A stretch of 64,000 bases of DNA from Helianthus annuus (GCF_002127325.2 NC_035437.2:117400561-117464560); one strand, 5' to 3'; counted from the stretch's first letter, positions 23,987-36,407 are shown. Numbers and translations: made by a program. Notes: a model not told the origin generated them from the letters alone.

Positions 23987-25098
23987 ATGCTCGTATTTAT
24001 GGCTAATCAAATGGCACGAGTCATCCCTGACATCGTAAGAAAGGTTACAGCATCCACTACACCCAACTCCTCAGTCGATTCTAAGGTCGACCAACCTAAG
24101 CCCATTGCGTTCAACTACAAGCACTTCGCTGCTTGCAGCCCTAAACCTTTCACTGGTAACGATGGTGTTACTGTGATGCTTGAGTGGTTTGATAGCATTG
24201 AAGTGACATACATTAATAGTGAATGCCCTAAAAACCTAAAAACCCGAAGTCCTGCTGGTGTTTTCCATGCGAGAGCTCTCCACTGGTGGACGAGCGAGTG
24301 CAACATCCGTTCCAACGAAGAAGCTTACGCCCTCCCTTGGGGTGAGGTTAAGGAATTGATGATGATCGAGTTTTGCCCTCCCCGTGAGTAGCAGAAGCTT
24401 GAGGAAGAGTTCAGGCACCTCAAGCAGATCGGTGATGACAACCTTGGTTATACCACCCGTTTTAAGCAGCTGAGTATCATAGTACCCCACCTGGTTTTGA
24501 CTCCTGAGCATGCTATCAGGAAGTACCTTCAAGATTTACCCTGTGCCATACGTGATACCATCAAAGCCACATGACCCGATACCATTAAGCTTGTCTACCA
24601 CTTAGCAACAGTCTCAACAACAACCGTGTTAGAGACAAACAAACCACAACCCCCACTTCTACCAAGTCTGCAAACCAAGCCACCATTGAAACCAAAACCT
24701 AGTCTAGTGGAAACAAAGGCAAAAAACACAAGTTTCAAAGCCAGAGTTGCAACGCGATTACCCCTGTTGTTACCCCAAATCCCCCACAAGAACCCACAAG
24801 AAAGCCTTACACTGGGACACATCCCAAGTGTAACACATGCCATTACCATCATCCTGTAAACACTGCATGCCGCCATTGCACCACGTGCAATCGGTTTGGG
24901 TATGTAGCTTCCATATGCCTCAATGGTCCTCCACCACAAGGTAACCAAGTACAGCAACCTCCCCAAAATTGAAAACCAACCAACAATGTTAGAACTTGTT
25001 ACAAGTGTGGAGACACTACCCATCTTCACCCTCAGTGCCCCCAACTCAATCAGGAGCAACCACAACAGTAAGCACCTCATCGACGTGCATTCAACATC
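23987..25098 (+). pseudogene. Element A Gag
   Basis: Capsid and nucleocapsid precursor. The first readable part (23987-24391) has the gypsy Gag core: KPFTGNDGVTVMLEWFDS, then ALHWWTSE, then WGEVKELMM. It is stopped by TAG at 24389. The frame then continues with FRHLKQIGDDNLGYTTRFKQL and a further stop near 24573. After a Lys/Pro-rich linker come two cysteine clusters: C-X2-C with histidines near 24830-24920, and CYKCGDTTHLHPQC (24997-25038), a CX2CX4HX4C knuckle. Stops and frameshifts make it a pseudogene. The usual N-terminus is unclear, and 23987 is simply the first open Met in frame. Confidence 0.8.
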
Positions 25099-25131
25099 AA
25101 CGCGAACCAAGCTCAGAACGACAACGAAGTC

Positions 25132-26216
25132 ATGAACGGTACATTCCTTGTTAATGATTTATATGCGTCAATACTATTTGATCCTGGTGTGGATAAAAGC
25201 TTTGTGTCCGTTGAATTTGAATCAATGTTAAATTGTACACGTTCTAAACTCCCAAATTCATTCACAGTCGAAGTTGCCAACGGCAAATCCATCATCATTG
25301 ATTCTGTTCTTCACAATTGTTTCCTCACTCTCAATGATCACGTATTCCCTTTCGATCTCATACCCATGCAATTCGGTAGCTTTGGTATCATAGTAGGCAT
25401 GGATTGACTTTGAAAGAACCATGCTGAAACCACTTGTCACGAGAAATACGTTCGTTTTCCTCTTTTTCTGGCGATACGTTGCACGTTTATGGAGACATAC
25501 CTTCAAAGGGACTTAAGCTTATGTCATGCACACAAACAAATAAGTACTTACGTAAACAGTACTTTGCCTTTTTAGCCCACATCGTGGAAGAAAATGGCAA
25601 AGGAAAGAGCATAATTGATGTTCCTGTGGTGCGTGACTTTCCTGACGTCTTTCCTGAAGATCTGAATGGTCCTCCTCCACCTTGTACTGTTGATTTTCGC
25701 ATTGACCTCATCCATGGTTCTACTTCCATCGCTAAAGCTCCCTACCGCCTTGCATCTTCTGAGATGCAGGAGTTGTTAAGTCAACTTCAAGAGTTGCTTG
25801 ATAAAGGTTTCATACTCCCAAGTACTTCTCCTTGGGGCGCTCCTGAACTTTTCGCCAAGAAGAAAGATGGTTTGTTTCGAATGTGTATCGATTATCGTGA
25901 GCTTAACAAACTAATTGTCAAAAACCGTTACCCTTTCCCTCGCATCGATGACCTTTTTTATCAACTCCAAGGCGCCACGTGCTTCTCCAAGATTGATCTT
26001 CGTTCAGGCTATCACCAACATCGTGCTCTCGAAGAGGACATCCCTAAAAAATCGTTTCGCACTCCATATGGTCACTTCGAGTTCATGGTCATGCCTTTTG
26101 GTTTGACCAATGTACATACGGTCTTCATGGATTTAATGAACCCCATGTGTAAACCCTACTTGGACCGTTTTGTGATCGTATTCATCGACGACATACTCAT
26201 TTATTCGAAAACCTAA
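25132..26216 (+). pseudogene. Element A protease and N-terminal reverse transcriptase
   Basis: The aspartic protease block at 25132-25407 has FDPG at 25177-25188 where the family has DTG, an active-site change that should abolish cleavage. It ends at a TGA after IVGMD. The next open stretch (25434-26216) contains the linker with [15 protein letters not shown] and then [41 protein letters not shown] and the catalytic FIDDIL, which is intact. It is closed by TAA at 26214. Two frames are needed to cover the region. Confidence 0.85.
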
Positions 26217-26976
26217 GCCGAACACGAACATCATTTGCATTTCATCCTTGAACTCTTACATGCCGAACAGCTATACGCCAAATTCTCCAAGTGTGAATTT
26301 TGGATCAAGGAAGTTCAATTCCTTGGACACATCGTGAGTGAAAAAGGAATTCATGTTGACCCCTCCAAGATCGAAGCTGTGAAGAATTGGATCGCATCAA
26401 AATCTCCGTCTAAAATTCGTTCTTTCCTTGGATTGGTGGGCTACTACCGTCGATTCATCTCGAACTTTTAAAAAATCGTTGTTCCCCTCACATTGTTGAC
26501 TCAAAAAGATAAACCTTTTGTTTGGGGTCCCGAACAAGAGGAGTATTTTTAGACACTTAAGGACTTGCTTTGCAATGCTCCTATTCTTGTTTTTCCTAAT
26601 GGTAACGATGATTTCGTAGTATAATGCAATGCGTCTAACCGAGATCTTGGTTGTGTTCTCATGCAATGAGACAAGGTTATCGTGTATGCTTCAAGGCAGC
26701 TCAAAATACATTAGAGAACTACACTACTCACGACCTCAAACTTGGCACAGTTGTTTTTTGCGTTAAAGATTTGGCGACACTACCTATATGGTACCAAATG
26801 TGTGGTCTTCACCGACCATAAGAGCCTACAACACATCTTTATCCAAAAAGAGCTAAACATGCGTCAACATCGTTAGGTGGAATTGCTTAACGACTACGAC
26901 TACGACTGCAAAATTCGCTACCACCCTGGCAAAGCGAATGTCGTGGCCGACGCACTCAGTCGCAAGACTCGTGTTA
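26217..26976 (+). pseudogene. Element A C-terminal reverse transcriptase and RNase H
   Basis: RT thumb/connection is readable at 26235-26471 ([39 protein letters not shown]), then TAA. The following RNase H holds several stops, and the first catalytic Asp of the DAS-type motif reads as Asn (CNASN, about 26628). FTDHKSLQHI and the [14 protein letters not shown] end are present (about 26810-26965). Confidence 0.8.
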
Positions 26977-28430
26977 ACAGCAATCGTTGTTCTCAAATTG
27001 TTAGCGATCTTCGTAATCGTATTCGTGAAGCTCAGTATTCATCCTTCAATGACGCAAACATGTATAACGAGTTGAAATGTGGTGCTGAGAACCAACTCGT
27101 GACAAAATTTGATGGAATCCAATATTGCTTTGATGGTGTTTGGATCCCAAATTGTGACGAACTTCGTGAGCTCATAATGAAGGAGGCACATAAATCACGA
27201 TACTCTATTCATCATGGCGCTGATAAGATGTACCATAACCTTCGTACATCCTATTGGTGGCCTGGCATGAAGAAGGATATCGCCACCTTTGTTTCAAAAT
27301 GCCTCACTTGCTCAAAAGTCTAAACTAAACTTCAACGTCCTTCTGGTTTACTCGAACAATCAGAAATCCCAGTTTGGAAATGGGATAGCATTGCTATGGA
27401 CTTCACCATCAGGTCATGATAGCATTTGGGTAATCATCAACTGTTTGACCAAATCCGCTCACTTTCTCCCCATTCGTGAAGATTTCAAAGTTGAGAAATT
27501 AGCTCGAATCAACAGAGATGAAGTCATTTGTCGTCATGGTATCCCCATTGACATCATTTCGGATCGCATTGGTCGTTTCACTTCTCGTCTTTGGCAAACA
27601 TTTCAAACCGCTATGGGTACTCACTTAAATCTTAGTACGGCCTTTCATCCTCAAACGGATGGACAGACCGAACGTACTATCCAAACCCCAGAGGACTTGC
27701 TTCGCTCATGAGTTATAGACTTTGGTGGAAATTGGGATGTACATTTACCTTTGATTTAGTTCTCATACAACAACAGCTACCACTCTAGTAATCAAATGCC
27801 TCCTTTTGAGGCATTATATGCTCGCAAGTGCCGATCTCCTATTTGTTGGCACGAAATTGGAGATACACAAATTACTGGCCCTGAGCTTATTCAAGAAACA
27901 ATAGATAAGATTCTACAAATCCGCGACAATCTCCTCAAGGCTAGAAGCAGACAAAAGAGCTACGTAGATAAACGTTGCAAACCATTGGAGTTCAATGTTG
28001 GTGATCAAGTACTCCTCAAGGTATCCCCTTGGAAAGGAGTTATATGCTTCGGTAAGAAAGAAAAGCTTGCCCACGCTTCGTTGGTCCTTTCAAGATACTC
28101 GAGAGGATTGGCAAAGTAGCATACCGACTCGACTTACCTCAAGAACTCAGCAACATTCATCCGACGTTTCATGTATCCAATCTCAAGAAGTGCTTAGGTG
28201 ATGAAGGACTTCAAGTTCCGATCGACGATCTCCAAATCAATGAGACTCTTCATTTTGTGGAAAAACCGGTCGAAATCAAGGACCGAGGAACCAAACAACT
28301 ACGATGCAGTAGAATTCCCATAATCAAGGTTCGATGGGAAGGAAAATGTGGTTCCGAATTCACTTGGGAACTCGAGAGTGAGATGAAGACCAAGCATCCA
28401 TACCTTTTCGTTCAGTCTTCCTCTGAATAA
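26977..28430 (+). pseudogene. Element A integrase and chromodomain
   Basis: It would insert element DNA. The zinc region ([18 protein letters not shown], then CLTC) ends with a stop at 27321. The catalytic core has Asp in IAMDF, ISDRIGRF and HPQTDGQTERTIQT, so the three acidic residues remain, but a small deletion and stops near 27710 and 27757 break it. C-terminally come [20 protein letters not shown], a frameshift near 28060, and a chromodomain-like end (KVRWEGKCGSEFTWE, about 28330-28375). The TAA at 28428-28430 also begins the hairpin before the polypurine tract. Confidence 0.82.
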
Positions 28431-28465
28431 ATTTCAAAGACGAAATTTCCTAAAGTAGGGGAGAC
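28429..28465 (+). other. Element A pre-tract hairpin and polypurine tract
   Basis: AAATTTC and GAAATTT (28429-28448) form a 7-bp hairpin. It is followed by AAAGTAGGGGAGAC, the polypurine tract touching the 3' LTR at 28466. Confidence 0.8.
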
Positions 28466-29362
28466 TGTAACGCCTCGTATTTCTGTACTTTCCTTAATTA
28501 GAAAGTGTTGTTGTAAATTCTATTTTTGGAAACTTTTATTTCTATTGTATTCAATTTCATTTCAACTTTGTAATCTGAGACTATTGATCATAATGAAATT
28601 CAAGTGTTTATCCACATTTATGTAATACATATTAGACATGTTTGCATGTTCACACTCAAAATCGATGTTTTAAACACCATATACATGTTTTATACTTGTA
28701 CAAATACACAATTACGCTTGTTATGTCGAAAACCCGCTAGAATACGTGAATTAACAAAACTTGGATCTTCAAGAGCAAGGAAGGCACCCTTCGCACAAAG
28801 GGCCCCTTCGTGCGGATGGCCCTGTCGTCCCAAACATCTCTCGCTCTAATCCCCTTTCGCACGAGAAGCCCTCTTGTCCCAAGCTCACCCTAAACCTATA
28901 AATAAGCGCGTAACCTCACTCATTTCACTCCCCCAGTCGCTCAGACACACTCTCAAATGCTCTGAAACTCTCTTGGTGATTAGAAGCATTTCAGTAATAT
29001 TTCTATCTTTTTCTTTCATTTTCCTTACATTTTCTTTCCTTTTAGTTTCATTTCTTTAACTCTTTTTACAAAACATCTTGTTTGCATACATCTCATGGAT
29101 GGTTTTCATGAGTTTGCCATGGCAAACTACTAATGAAACCTCACCACTTATGAGATTCAAACATTATAAACTTTGACTTAAACTTGTTCTTACATTTCAT
29201 TTTATTTTTTGTTACGAACTTGGTGGAATCTGGTACCCACCAGGCTCACAACTTAGTTCATAGTTGTAGGTATGCACTAGGGTTAATTTTTACCAAGAAA
29301 TGATCTGTTTTGGATGGATCAGAAGAACGTTTTCGATAAGCTTGCACCATTCTCTTGGAAGG
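28466..29362 (+). repeat. Element A 3' LTR, truncated by element D
   Basis: It aligns with 4994-5888, including the TATA box (28897-28904). It stops being alignable at 29362, in the loop of the inverted repeat noted at 5873-5909. About 1.2 kb of LTR should lie beyond the window. Confidence 0.85.
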
Positions 29363-30064
29363 TGTTCGCTCATGTGGATCCCACCTTGAGAATAGATGAT
29401 ATAAAGCCAAAACAGTTCTGCAATCAACTGATCTAGAATAACAATGCTTTGAATACATTCTTCCTTCAATGACAAAGGCATTCAAACAACTGCTACTTCT
29501 AAGTCTGCTCAAAGCTAAGGTATGTTGGTTAACAAAGACTGTTGAAGTTAAACCACTGAAGAAGTCAAAGGTCTGCTGGAAGCAAAGGTCTGATCACCCT
29601 TTGAAGAAAGTCTGCTAAAGCTTCATCAGAGGATAGAGCTCATCAGAGTTTAGAGTCAATAGAGTCTGTAATCAGTGTTTGTAATACAACAGTGTTTAGC
29701 TATTAGTAGAGGTTAGAGGTTGTTAGTATTGTTAGATGTCATTGTCTCAGTGACGTCAGCAAAGATTCCACAATGGTTAGGTTTGTACTATAAATAGAAA
29801 AGTGCATGTACTGTTCTATTATATCACTTCACTCACTTACATTTTGTATGAACAAACTCTGTGATCTCATGCTGAGGGAGAGAATTGCAATTCATGCATA
29901 CGTGATTGAATCATTCAACTTAAAGTAATCATGGTGAAAGCAGATCTTCCATTGGTTGTGTTATAAAGTTTTTCTTCATTTCGCTGCATTATTTCCATAC
30001 TTATTATCATCTTCCATTATTCATCTTAAAACAAACACAAATAATTCAACCTCTGATCCTTACA
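29363..30064 (+). repeat. Element D 5' LTR
   Basis: About 702 bp, TGTTCGCTCATG to CCTTACA, directly followed by the primer site. The start is inferred from loss of similarity to LTR A together with the TG terminus. The partner LTR is not in the window. Confidence 0.75.
29751..29797 (+). promoter_or_regulatory. Element D LTR promoter: TGACGTCA site and TATA box
   Basis: TGACGTCA (29751-29758), the palindromic core bound by plant bZIP factors of the TGA/CREB type (known), lies 30 bp before TATAAATAG (29789-29797). Stress or hormone control is possible but only inferred. Confidence 0.65.
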
Positions 30065-30066
30065 AT

Positions 30067-30078
30067 TGGTAGCAGAGC
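30067..30078 (+). other. Element D primer-binding site
   Basis: TGGTAGCAGAGC, two bases after the LTR. It differs at one base from the usual initiator tRNA-Met site TGGTATCAGAGC. Confidence 0.75.
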
Positions 30079-30239
30079 ATAGGTCAATCAAATTCGATCT
30101 AACAATCAATTTGATATAAAAGATTAGCTCAATTCATTGATACTATTTGTTCGTATTTGTTAAAACACAGAGTTAAAAGTTTAATCACATTCAAATTGGT
30201 TTAAACAAAAAACTTTGTAAAACAACCAAAATTTCTTCA

Positions 30240-33217
30240 AACACACAAGATCCTCATAACATTGGCACCCTGTACAAGCCACCTATGCTTCTCAGATCTG
30301 AGTACAATATCTGGCAATGTAGGATGGGCCATGTCCTTGCACAGCAAAACACCGGTTACTGGAAGTCGGTTATCTTCGGACCTCATGTTCCGATGGTTTC
30401 GAGTGAAGAAGATCCCAAGGTCCAAGTACCTAAGAAACCTGAAAATACTCTGAGCAGGATTTTCAGAAAATTGAGTTAGATGCTAAAGAATTTAGTATAA
30501 TTGCTACAACACTACCCAATGATATCTATGTTGGTCTGTTACATTGTAACAGTGCAAAAGAGTTATGGGATGCACTAAAAGAGCAATTCGGTGGAACAGA
30601 AGAGGTCATTGAGAACAACAGAGAAGTGTTGAACCAACAATATGAAACGTTTTGTCATGTTAAGGGAGAGTCATTAACCCAATAGTTTGAGAGGTTTAGT
30701 TGTCTGATTAGTGAGCTAAAACTGGTTAATGTGGAATATGCTAACTCAACTTTAAATAGTAGGTTCCTTAGATCATTACCAGAAAAGTGGGACACTATAG
30801 CATTTGTTACTAGAAATTTTGTTGGGTTCAAGGAGATGAGTTTGACTCAAGTTCATGGTAGGCTTCTCACTTATGAGAGAGAGCTTAGCAAGAGTCAGGA
30901 AAAGTGGCTGATGACTACTCTATTGGTAGTACAACACTTTTTGGTCAGGAAGAGTCTTCTGGTGGTAGTAAAGATCAGAGTTATGATCATTACATTGACA
31001 TAACAGTTGGTGGAGCTTTCAACACTGAATCTTACTCACCCAATTATGCTTTCACAACTAATGGGGAAAATTAGATCTCTGACAACTTATCCTTTGAGTT
31101 AAATGACCTTCAACAATTTAACGCCACAGATCTGAAAGAAATGGACATTCTGCATCAACTTGCCTTGTTGAGTGTGAGAACAAGCAAGTTGTATAAAAGA
31201 ACAGGTAAGAAGTTTCCAAGGTTGCATGGGAATTTGAAGTTTGGGTTGGATAAATCAAAAATCAAGTGTTATAAGTGTAATAGGCTTGGTCACTTTGCTA
31301 TGGAATGTAGGTGTCAAAACAGTGGTCCTATAATCACTCACCCTAGTCCAAGACCTCAAAACGCCCAAAGCACTATCCATTATTCCCAATATACCCTTGT
31401 TCCTCAAATGCAAAACACTGCTCATTTTGCACACCCTGTAAACACTGTTCCTGTCCAGTATGTCCAAACCGCTGTTCCTCAAATTTAGTATGTTCAAGCC
31501 CCTGCACCCCAGGTTCAAGTGCAAACTGCACCACAAGCTGCACAAACATCTGCTCCAGCAGAGGCCAGTCAACAGAGCTTCTTTACACAAGACTTTGTTA
31601 ATTGGAGTAGCTTACCTGAGGACTTAACTGATGAAAATTTTGCTTTAGTTGCTAATTTTGTTGTTTTACCTGATGAATTTTGTTTTATGGCACTAGAAAC
31701 AATACCAAAAGGGCTAGAATCTGAGAAAGTGGAGTACAGATATGAAGTGGTAGAAGAAGTTGCTGAAACAGATGTTACAGCAGATATTGTTGGTGAATAG
31801 ATGTTAGAAGAAAAAGTTCCTGAACCTCTGTTGGAACCTCTGGCTGACCCATGGAATTCCAGTGGGTGTGATGGTGAATGTGATTGTGCAATGATGGCTG
31901 CTGCTAAGGTATCACCTTAGGTCTTAAAAGACTTGTGTTAAGATAAATGCATTATTGCTTTTGCTAACATAAAAGAGGTGAATGAAAACCTTAGGAACAA
32001 GATCTTAAATGATGAAGTGCAATTTGAGAAAACATTTAAAGAGATGAAAAACAAATTGTTTGAAAAGGAAAATGAAATCAACAGTCTAAAACTTGAGTCA
32101 AGCATAACCAAAGATCAACTCTAAACAATGGTAAAAAAGTACCAGAGTTGTAAAAAGAGCTTGAGTCTACCCAAATCACTTGTGAAAAATAGGTAGAATC
32201 TTGTAAAGGTTATGAGTTGATGCTTGTGAAGCAGATCAAAAGCAATGTGAAATTTGGCATTGGGTTTAGGAAAAATGACCAAATTTCTGAAAACACTGTT
32301 GTAAATGAATCTGGCTTGGTTGAAGTTATACCCACAAATTTGGCTGGTCAAGAGATAAAAGTCACTGACAAAAATGGAAAGAAAATTGTTTTAGAAAAAC
32401 CAGAGGGATCCTCAACTTTTGAGGAAATTGAAAAATATCAATTCAAACCCACCTGGTCTGGTGAATATGACATTCTTGAAAATTTTACACCAATGGATTT
32501 TTCCACAATTGAAGGTGTCAAAGCACCCAAGGCCAAAATCATTCCTTTAAAAGGCATCCTAGCAGAGGTTACAAACTCTGTTGAAAAAGAAGTTGAAAAA
32601 GGAAGAGAAAAGAAAAAGTTAAAAACCTGTTTTGTGATTTCTGTGAAAAGAAGAAACATGCTAAAAAAGATTGTTTTCTTCTATAAGCATGTGACATTAA
32701 CAAAACAAGTGTGACTGAGCCTGCACCTCATTGCACAATTTGTGGAAAAATAAATCATCAAACTCAACAGTGTGTGTATCTTAAAACTTTTGAGGTTAAA
32801 AGAAAAGAGTATGCATGAAAAACACTAGAGAGTCTACAAAATCAACATCCAAAAACAAACAAACCTTGGTCCCTGTCCAAACATCTGTTACAAAATAGCT
32901 GAAACCAACCTCTGCTCCCAAAGAGGCTAAAGCAACAGATGCTCCACATGCAAACCAAGTCCCAAGAGGATGACATGGTCAACCATCATACCAAAAGGTC
33001 CCTCGTGGTTATGAAGCCTACAAAAGGCCATCAAAACCAAAAATGAATAGGCATCCTTATGGTTATCATCATTTGACAGGAGATGGTCCTCAATAGTGGT
33101 TATAAAAAGTTGTCCAAACATCTGACCAAACCACTGTCCATTCTCTTGGACTTGAGGCTGATTTGTCTGTGACCCCATCCAAAGCCATCCTAGCTTTGGA
33201 GACTCACCTAAACTAAT
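30240..33217 (+). pseudogene. Element D Gag, long type with three CCHC knuckles
   Basis: The start region reads PHNIGTLYKPP, then RSEYNIWQCRMGHVL, with later FLRSLPEKWDTIA (about 30770) and LTQVHGRLLTYE, the copia Gag (UBN2-like) pattern. A first knuckle CYKCNRLGHFAMEC lies at 31267-31308. After a Gln/Pro-rich part, an acidic part and a coiled-coil Lys/Glu part, two more knuckles lie close together at 32633-32674 and 32732-32773. Stops and frame changes are frequent (for example 30475, 31486, 31798 and near 32630). The nearly 3-kb Gag with widely separated knuckles is longer than a typical copia Gag. Confidence 0.75.
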
Positions 33218-34560
33218 TTGTTACTTGATGTGCAGGGAGCTTCTACATGCTTAGATAGTTTATGGTATGTAGATAGTGGAGGCTCCAGGCATATGACTGG
33301 ATGTAGAGCCCTATTCAAAGATTTCAAAAAACATGGAGGGGGTGATATATCCTTTGGTAACAATTCAAAAGGGAAGGTTTTGGGGTCAGGGATTGTTCAG
33401 GCTGGGAAACTCAAGTTTGAAAATGTCAATCTTATTGACAATCTTAAATTTAACCTCCTTAGTGTGTCTCAAATGAGTGACAAGGGCTATGGGTCATTCT
33501 TCATTATGGAAACTTGTAAAATTTTTGGGCCAGAAGTGGTTAAAAAGATTGAGGAAATCATAGCTGGGATCAAAATACAACTTGTTGCTCATAGGAGTGG
33601 CAATGTGTATGCGGTTAATATGTTAAAGGATAACCGAATGGCTGATGCTTGTTTGTTCTCTGCTGCCTCTACCAAAGAGACATAATTATGACACAAGAGA
33701 CTTGGGCACACAAATCTTAAAACTATCACACACTCTTAAAACAAGGCCTTGTAAGAGGTCTCCCACCAAAAGTTTTTACTTGCAATGAGCATTGTGTTTC
33801 CTGTTTAAAAGGTAAACAACATAAAAGCTCATACAAGTCCATTGAAGAGTCCAAAACAACCAAGTGTTTACAAATGTTGCACATGGACTTGTTTGGCCTT
33901 GTAAAAATCATAAGTTTGAAAAAGGAAAGATATTGTCTTGTTATTGTTGATGATTTTTCAAGATTTACATGGACATACTTTTTACACTCTAAGGATGGGA
34001 CTGCAGGTATTTTGCAAGACTTTGTAAAATAGGTTGAAAAGCAATTTGATCTGCCATTGAAAATCTTTAGAAGTGATAATAGAACAGAGTTTAGAAACAA
34101 GGAGTTGGATGAATTCTGTGTGTCAAAAGGGATTGTAAGGTAGTACAGCATCCCAAGAACACCAGAACAAAATGGGGTGATTGAAAAGAAAAACAGAACT
34201 TTGATAGAAGCTGACAGAGCAATGCTTGCAGACTCAGTTTACCCATAACCTTTTGGGCAGAGGCTGTAAACACTGCTTGTTATGTGCAGCACAGAGTTTT
34301 AATCAACCCCAGGAATCAAAAGACTGCCAATGAAACTCTAATCAAGATCAAACCACTGATCTCATATTTCAAAATCTTTGGCTGCTCATGTTTTATTCTA
34401 AACTTAAAAGATTCAATTTCAAAATTTGCAGCCAAATGGATTGTAGTTATTTTCTAAGATACTCAACCACTGCAAAGGCCTACAAAGTGTTTAACACAAG
34501 GACTAGGGGTGTGGAAGAGACCTTGAATGTAAAGTTCAATGAACTTTCATCATTAAAAAT
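33218..34560 (+). pseudogene. Element D protease and integrase
   Basis: Protease active site DSG at 33272-33280 within LWYVDSGGSRHMTGC. The open stretch to 33685 ends in the Gag-pre-integrase domain (NLLSVSQMSDKGYG, then HRSGNVYAV). Integrase follows with stops: MLHMDLFG (first Asp, about 33885), FRSDNRTEF (second Asp, about 34072) and PEQNGVIEKKNRT (Glu, about 34160-34200). The acidic triad is readable, but at least five stops and a frameshift near 34240 break the frame. Confidence 0.8.
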
Positions 34561-34583
34561 CCAAGCAAATCCTGCTGAATTGT

Positions 34584-36134
34584 TTGACCTTGATAAATTT
34601 ACATTTGAAGATGTGTCTGTCAAGACTAACCCTGCAGGTACACCATAATCTTTCACACAAGATCATTGACATTTTGATTTCACAATACAAAGTCACTTCC
34701 ACCACCAGAGAAGCAGATGTTCAAAACAGCTGTCAAAACTCTGCCACTGTTGCATCAACAGTTGTTGATCAAACCTCTGCCACTTCATCAAGTCCAACCT
34801 CTGTTGACAAAAATCCATCATCTGTGGATAAATGCCAACATTGTGCCACACCCATTCCTCCTATACCTCCACCTCCATCTCCAACAGATATTGGCTCTTC
34901 AAAATTTCCAACAGATGTTAGCTCAGATGATTTACATCTGCAGCCATCACCATTCAATGCGATTGTTCCTTATAAGGGGGATCTAATCTTTCTTAAATCT
35001 CATCCACCAGACCAAATCATTGGCAACATCAGTGAAGGGGTTCTCACAAGAAGTCAATCCCAAAACATTTGTCTTTTTGCTGGCTTTCTATCTCTCATCA
35101 AACCAGTCAAGTACCAAGAGGCACTAAATGACAACAGTTGGGTAGAAGCTATGCAAGAGAAGCTCCAACAGTTCAAAAGACAACAAGTATGGGAACATGT
35201 ACCACTGCCAAAGGATGTATGTCCAATTGGCACAAAGTGGGTCTTCAAAAACAAGACTGATGAAAGGGGCATTGTTGTCAAGAATAAAGCCAGGTTAGTG
35301 GTTCAAGGCTTTAGACAAGAAGAGGGCATAGACTATGATGAAACCTTTGCTCCTGTGGCAAGACTTGAAGCCATCAGATTGTTCTTAGCCTTTGCTGTCA
35401 ATCACAACATCAAGGTGTACCAGATGGATATAAAATGTGCATTTCTGTATGGAAAGATTCAAGAAGAGGTCTATGTTTGTCAACCTCCTGGTTTTGAAGA
35501 TGCCATTTATCCTGATCATGTCTACAAGCTCAACAAAGCTTTGTATGGCTTGAAACAAGCACCTAGAGCCTGGTATGAAACTCTTTCCACCTTCTTAATT
35601 TCCATTGGGTTTACAAGGGGTAAAATTGACAAAACTTTGTTTTTAAAATTGAAAGGAAGGGATCTGATGATTGTCCAAATTTATGTTGATTACATCATCT
35701 TTGGATCCACATGTACCTCCATGTGTGAAGAGTTCAGAAAACTCATGACATCAGAGTTTGAGATGAGTGCCATGGGTGAACTCCAATGCTTTCTTAGTCT
35801 CCAAGTTAACAAATTGCAAAACGGAACATTTATTCATCAAAGCAAATATGTAAAAGAACTTTTAAACAAATTTGAGATGAATGATTGTAAACCATGTAGT
35901 ACACCCATGGCAACCACAAAGCTTGTCACTGCTGATGAAAAAGATGACTTGGTTGATCAAACTTTATATAGAAGCATGATTGGGTCTTTATTGTACCTAA
36001 CTACATCAAGGCCAGATATCATGTTTGCAACATGTGTCTGTGCCAGATCCCAGTCAGCACCTATGAAGTCTAATCTCATTGCTGTGAAAAGAATATTCAG
36101 ATACATAAAAGGTGCTCCCACACTTGGTATCTAG
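34584..36134 (+). pseudogene. Element D reverse transcriptase, active-site mutant
   Basis: 516 open codons. About 170 residues of Ser/Thr/Pro-rich linker come first. The copia RT follows: EALNDNSWVEAMQEKL, TKWVFKNKTDERG, ARLVVQGFRQEEGIDY, ETFAPVARLEAIR, YQMDIKCAFLYGKI, ALYGLKQAPRAWYE. The catalytic box reads YVDY at 35682-35693. The family has YVDD, and the last Asp binds metal, so this RT should be inactive. It ends with RSMIGSLLYLTTSRPDI and a TAG at 36132. Apart from that change the frame is unusually well kept compared with Gag and integrase. Confidence 0.87.
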
Positions 36135-36407
36135 TATCCTGCTAATGGGAATATCATCCTTTCAGGTTTTTTTAGATAGTTATTTTGCTGGTTGCAACAC
36201 AATAAGGAAGTCTACATTAGGAGGGTGTCAATTTCTAGGCAATTGCTTAGTATCTTGGCAAAGCAAAAAGCAAGCAGCTGTTTCCACATCCACTACTGAA
36301 GCAAAATATATTGCTGCTACAAGTTGTACAACCCAACTATTGTGGCTTCAAAACCAGTTGCTGGATTTTGGTGTAACTGCTCTAAAGACTCCTCTCATGT
36401 TGGATAG
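36135..36407 (+). pseudogene. Element D RNase H, cut by element E
   Basis: Continues RT in shifted frame: GCNTIRKSTLGGCQFLGN, SWQSKKQAAVSTSTTEAKY, LLWLQNQLLDFG, typical of copia RNase H. It breaks off at 36407 where TGTAGGACCG of the LTR of element E begins. The first Asp pair reads DS rather than DA/DS-D, so activity is doubtful. Confidence 0.8.

Larger units (their letters stand above)
4994..29362 (+). mobile_element. Element A: Ty3/gypsy chromovirus-like LTR retrotransposon, host of the nest
   Basis: The order LTR, primer site, leader, gag, protease, RT, RNase H, integrase, chromodomain, polypurine tract, LTR can be followed on the + strand. The two LTRs begin TGTAATGCCTCG (4994) and TGTAACGCCTCG (28466) and stay clearly alignable for about 900 bp with substitutions and small indels, so the insertion is old. 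Element B interrupts the 5' LTR, element C the leader, and element D cuts the 3' LTR at 29362. The missing end of the 3' LTR should be found right of the window, followed by ATTTA, the five bases seen before 4994. Coding regions are full of stops, so A is a dead copy. Confidence 0.88.
29363..36407 (+). mobile_element. Element D: Ty1/copia LTR retrotransposon, 3' end outside window
   Basis: LTR, primer site, Gag, protease, integrase, RT, RNase H in copia order on the + strand. It is split in RNase H by element E at 36407/36408. The five bases before it are GAAGG. The remaining RNase H, 3' LTR and GAAGG should lie right of the window. Many stops and an altered RT active site show a dead copy. 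Confidence 0.87.
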
